Shown: positions 6,655 through 8,472 of the stretch, piece after piece | How positions within the stretch are numbered: position 1 is the stretch's first letter | Layout: each line of letters starts with the position of its first letter | NCBI RefSeq assembly: GCF_002413825.1 | Contig: NZ_DHXT01000063.1 | Span: forward strand, 498-8,969 | Reading direction: 5' to 3' | Origin: Rhodoferax sp. UBA5149 | Lineage (GTDB): Bacteria > Pseudomonadota > Gammaproteobacteria > Burkholderiales > Burkholderiaceae_C | Length of the DNA: 8,472 nucleotides | Program-made: the position numbers and the translations under genes | Notes under the pieces: generated by a model | Told to the model about the DNA's origin: nothing | Database searches by the model: none | What the model saw: the letters and a program-made list of their open reading frames with translations, nothing else

Positions 6655-8353
6655 CCCCGGCCGTCGAACCGGCGTCCGCCGCAACGGGGGCCTCGCGCAA
6701 CTGCCGACGCAGGATTTTGCCGAGGTTCGTCTTGGGCAGGGGCTCCGTGCGGAACTCGACGATCTTGGGCACCTTGTAGCCCGTCAGGTGTTGTCGGCAG
6801 TGCGCCAGCAAGGCTTCTTTCGTCAGCGTCGGGTCGCTCCTGACCACGACGATCTTGACGACCTCGCCGGAGCGCTCGTCGGGCGCGCCGATGGCCGCCA
6901 CCTCGGCCACGCCCGGGTGCAGCGCCACGACATCCTCGATCTGGTTCGGAAAGACCTTGAAGCCCGACACAATGATCATGTCTTTCTTGCGGTCCGTGAT
7001 CTTGAAGTAGCCGCGCTCGTCCATGAAGCCCATGTCGCCGGTGCGCAGCCAGCCGTCACGGGTAAACACCTTCGCGGTCTCGTCGGGCCGATTCCAGTAA
7101 CCGGTCATCACCTGCGGGCCGCGGACACCGATTTCGCCGACCTCGCCGAGCGCAACTTCGTTGTCGCTCTCGTCGAGGATGGTGGCTTGCGTGGACGGAA
7201 ACGGCATGCCGATGGTGCCGGTCCAGTCTTCAATGTTCAACGGGTTGGACATCGCGCCCGGCGAGGTTTCGGTCAGGCCATAGGATTCGATGATGGGCAC
7301 GCCGGTCGCCGCCTTCCAGCGCTCGGCCACCACGCGCTGCACCGCCATGCCACCGGCATTGACCAGCTTCAGGGTACGCGTGTTCACTTCGGCAAATTCA
7401 GGGCTATCGAGCAGCGCCCGGTACAGCGTGTTGACGCCGATGATGGCGGTGAGGGGGTACTTCTTGAGATCATGGATAAAGGCGGGCATGTCCCTCGGAT
7501 TCGTGATCAGGATGGCGTGCGCACCAATTTTCATGAACACCAGGCTGGAGTTCAGCGCGTAGACGTGGTACAGGGGCAAGGGGCAGACGAACACCTCCTT
7601 GCCGTCCAGCAGGTCATGCGCGATCCACGCGCCCACCTGCTGCAGGTTCGCCACCATATTGCCATGCGTCAGCACGGCGCCCTTGGCGACACCGGTGGTG
7701 CCACCGGTGTACTGCAAAAAAGCAATGTCGTCATGGCCCAGCGGTACGTGGTGCAAGGTTTGCGCATGCCCGGTGCGCAAGGTGGCATTGAATTCGATCG
7801 CACCCGCAATCTTCCACTCCGGCACCATCTTCTTCACGTACTTGACCACCACATTGGTGAGCAGCTCCTTGACCACCGGAAACATGTCGCCGACCTCCGT
7901 CGTGATGACGGTCAGCTCCAGCGCCGGGTTCTTGTCCAGCACTTCCTGCAGGGTGTGGGCAAAGTTCTCCAGCACCACAATGGCCACCGCACCCGAATCT
8001 TTGAGCTGGTGCTCCAGCTCCGGCGCGGTGTACTGCGGATTGACGTTCACCACCACCAGGCCGGCCCGCAGCACGCCGAACAGGGCCACCGGATACTGCA
8101 GCAGGTTGGGGCTCATGATCGCCACCCGGTCACCGCGCCGCAGCGACAGGGAGTTTTGCAGGTAGGCGGCGAAATCGCGGCTCGCCTGGTCGAGTTCGGC
8201 GTAGGTGATCGACGCCCCCATATTGCTGTAGGCGGGCAAGTCGGCAAAGCGCTCGCAGCTATGTCGCAGCACATCCTTGAGTGAAGCGAACTCGTAGACG
8301 TCCACCTCGGCCGCAATGCCTGGTGGGTAATTTTTCAACCACAACTCTTCCAT
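6644..8353 (-). CDS. fadD: Long-chain-fatty-acid--CoA ligase FadD
   Basis: This is a 569-residue acyl-CoA synthetase (E. coli FadD has 561). It uses ATP and CoA to activate fatty acids through an acyl-AMP intermediate, feeding beta-oxidation and phospholipid synthesis; E. coli FadD is associated with the inner membrane. It looks like FadD throughout, including the start MEELWLKNYPPGI and the segment SPNLLQYPVALFGVLRAG (81-98). Adenylate-forming motifs: P-loop YTGGTTGVAKGA (215-226), LPLYHVYAL (259-267), NTL near 308, YGLTETSP (358-365), GWLRTGD (434-440), DRKKDMIIVSGFKVFPNQIE (454-473, including the hinge and fatty-acyl signature), and PKTNLGKILRR (540-550) with catalytic K546. The C-terminal 20 residues are Ala/Gly-rich and probably not conserved. 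The start is ATG 8351-8353, set by a strong AGGAGG; an in-frame ATG at 8440 would add 29 residues with no FadD-like content. The gene converges on and overlaps the kinase gene by 11 bases. Substrate chain length cannot be read from sequence. Confidence 0.95.
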   Translation of the reverse strand: MEELWLKNYPPGIAAEVDVYEFASLKDVLRHSCERFADLPAYSNMGASITYAELDQASRDFAAYLQNSLSLRRGDRVAIMSPNLLQYPVALFGVLRAGLVVVNVNPQYTAPELEHQLKDSGAVAIVVLENFAHTLQEVLDKNPALELTVITTEVGDMFPVVKELLTNVVVKYVKKMVPEWKIAGAIEFNATLRTGHAQTLHHVPLGHDDIAFLQYTGGTTGVAKGAVLTHGNMVANLQQVGAWIAHDLLDGKEVFVCPLPLYHVYALNSSLVFMKIGAHAILITNPRDMPAFIHDLKKYPLTAIIGVNTLYRALLDSPEFAEVNTRTLKLVNAGGMAVQRVVAERWKAATGVPIIESYGLTETSPGAMSNPLNIEDWTGTIGMPFPSTQATILDESDNEVALGEVGEIGVRGPQVMTGYWNRPDETAKVFTRDGWLRTGDMGFMDERGYFKITDRKKDMIIVSGFKVFPNQIEDVVALHPGVAEVAAIGAPDERSGEVVKIVVVRSDPTLTKEALLAHCRQHLTGYKVPKIVEFRTEPLPKTNLGKILRRQLREAPVAADAGSTAGAIG

Positions 8354-8360
8354 GCTGATA

Positions 8361-8366
8361 CCTCCT
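8361..8366 (-). promoter_or_regulatory. Strong Shine-Dalgarno sequence for fadD
   Basis: On the minus strand AGGAGG is followed by seven bases (TATCAGC) and ATG. It is a perfect core match at ideal spacing and fixes the fadD start at 8353. Confidence 0.85.
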
Positions 8367-8422
8367 GTAGCCGGTCCGCGACCCCCAGTCTGCGCCACGG
8401 CGGAACCAAAGTCATATCGGTT

Positions 8423-8457
8423 TGCAATAAGGCCTCTCACGATAGCCTTTCATTGCA
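8423..8457. promoter_or_regulatory. Imperfect inverted repeat over the fadD promoter, candidate operator
   Basis: TGCAATAAGGC (8423-8433) pairs with GCCTTTCATTGCA (8445-8457): eleven matched positions with one two-base bulge and an 11-base centre (8434-8444). The centre contains the predicted -10 hexamer of fadD, so a bound repressor would block initiation. Fatty acid degradation genes are commonly controlled by acyl-CoA-responsive repressors, but I cannot assign this sequence to a named regulator. No T-run follows, so it is not an intrinsic terminator. Confidence 0.4.
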
Positions 8458-8467
8458 TTTTTGGCAA
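8439..8467 (-). promoter_or_regulatory. Predicted sigma70-type promoter of fadD
   Basis: On the minus strand, -35 TTGCCA (8462-8467, five of six consensus bases) and -10 TATCGT (8439-8444, four of six) are separated by 17 bases. Transcription would begin near 8431, giving a leader of about 80 bases before the fadD ATG. This was found by eye and has no experimental support. Confidence 0.4.
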
Positions 8468-8472
8468 CACAC

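Noticed and set aside
6497..8284. A 595-codon + strand frame opposite fadD
   Set aside because: No domain or motif is recognisable and the composition is typical of an antisense shadow. The minus strand encodes FadD along nearly the whole length.
8354..8440. N-terminal extension of FadD from an ATG at 8440
   Set aside because: It would lie upstream of a perfect AGGAGG ribosome binding site and adds 29 residues absent from FadD; it also overlaps the predicted promoter.
1..8472. CRISPR arrays, IS elements, tRNA/rRNA genes, toxin-antitoxin or phage-defence modules
   Set aside because: I found no regularly spaced repeats, transposase motifs, structured RNA genes or defence-type domains. The coding space is filled by five recognisable genes.

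Overview
The window reads as an ordinary chromosomal segment from a GC-rich Gram-negative bacterium, most likely a betaproteobacterium of the order Burkholderiales (a Comamonadaceae-like genome would fit). This placement is inferred from the high-GC codon use, the E. coli-like UvrA, EamA and FadD sequences, and the multidomain c-di-GMP protein. I see no phage, IS element, CRISPR array, tRNA or rRNA, and no sign of recent transfer. All genes lie in intact frames with similar base composition.

Layout from left to right. Positions 1-315 (+) are the last 104 codons of uvrA, the nucleotide excision repair ATPase. Convergent to it, 353-4048 (-) encodes a 1231-residue membrane-anchored c-di-GMP protein with the order TM, periplasmic domain, TM, HAMP-like, GAF, GAF, PAS, GGDEF, EAL. 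Just upstream on the same strand, 4079-4981 (-) encodes an EamA-type exporter of the DMT superfamily. A 137-base divergent region (4982-5118) holds a perfect 8+8 inverted repeat. It precedes 5119-6654 (+), a soluble PAS-containing histidine kinase with no receiver partner in view. Its 3' end overlaps by 11 bp the 3' end of 6644-8353 (-), which encodes a FadD-type long-chain acyl-CoA synthetase. The fadD leader (8354-8472) has a strong Shine-Dalgarno sequence, a plausible sigma70 promoter and an imperfect inverted repeat over the -10 element.

Functional picture. The two central genes are signalling proteins: one makes and/or degrades c-di-GMP in response to periplasmic and cytoplasmic cues, the other is an orphan soluble kinase. 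Around them are housekeeping functions: DNA repair, metabolite export and fatty acid activation. The only plausible operon is eamA followed by the GGDEF-EAL gene (30-base gap). Nothing shows that the genes form one pathway. I did not find a convincing undescribed system. The points most worth checking are the two inverted repeats in promoter regions, the periplasmic sensor domain of the c-di-GMP protein, and the unusual architecture of the kinase.

No stretch longer than 300 bases lacks a gene. The gaps are 316-352, 4049-4078, 4982-5118 and 8354-8472.
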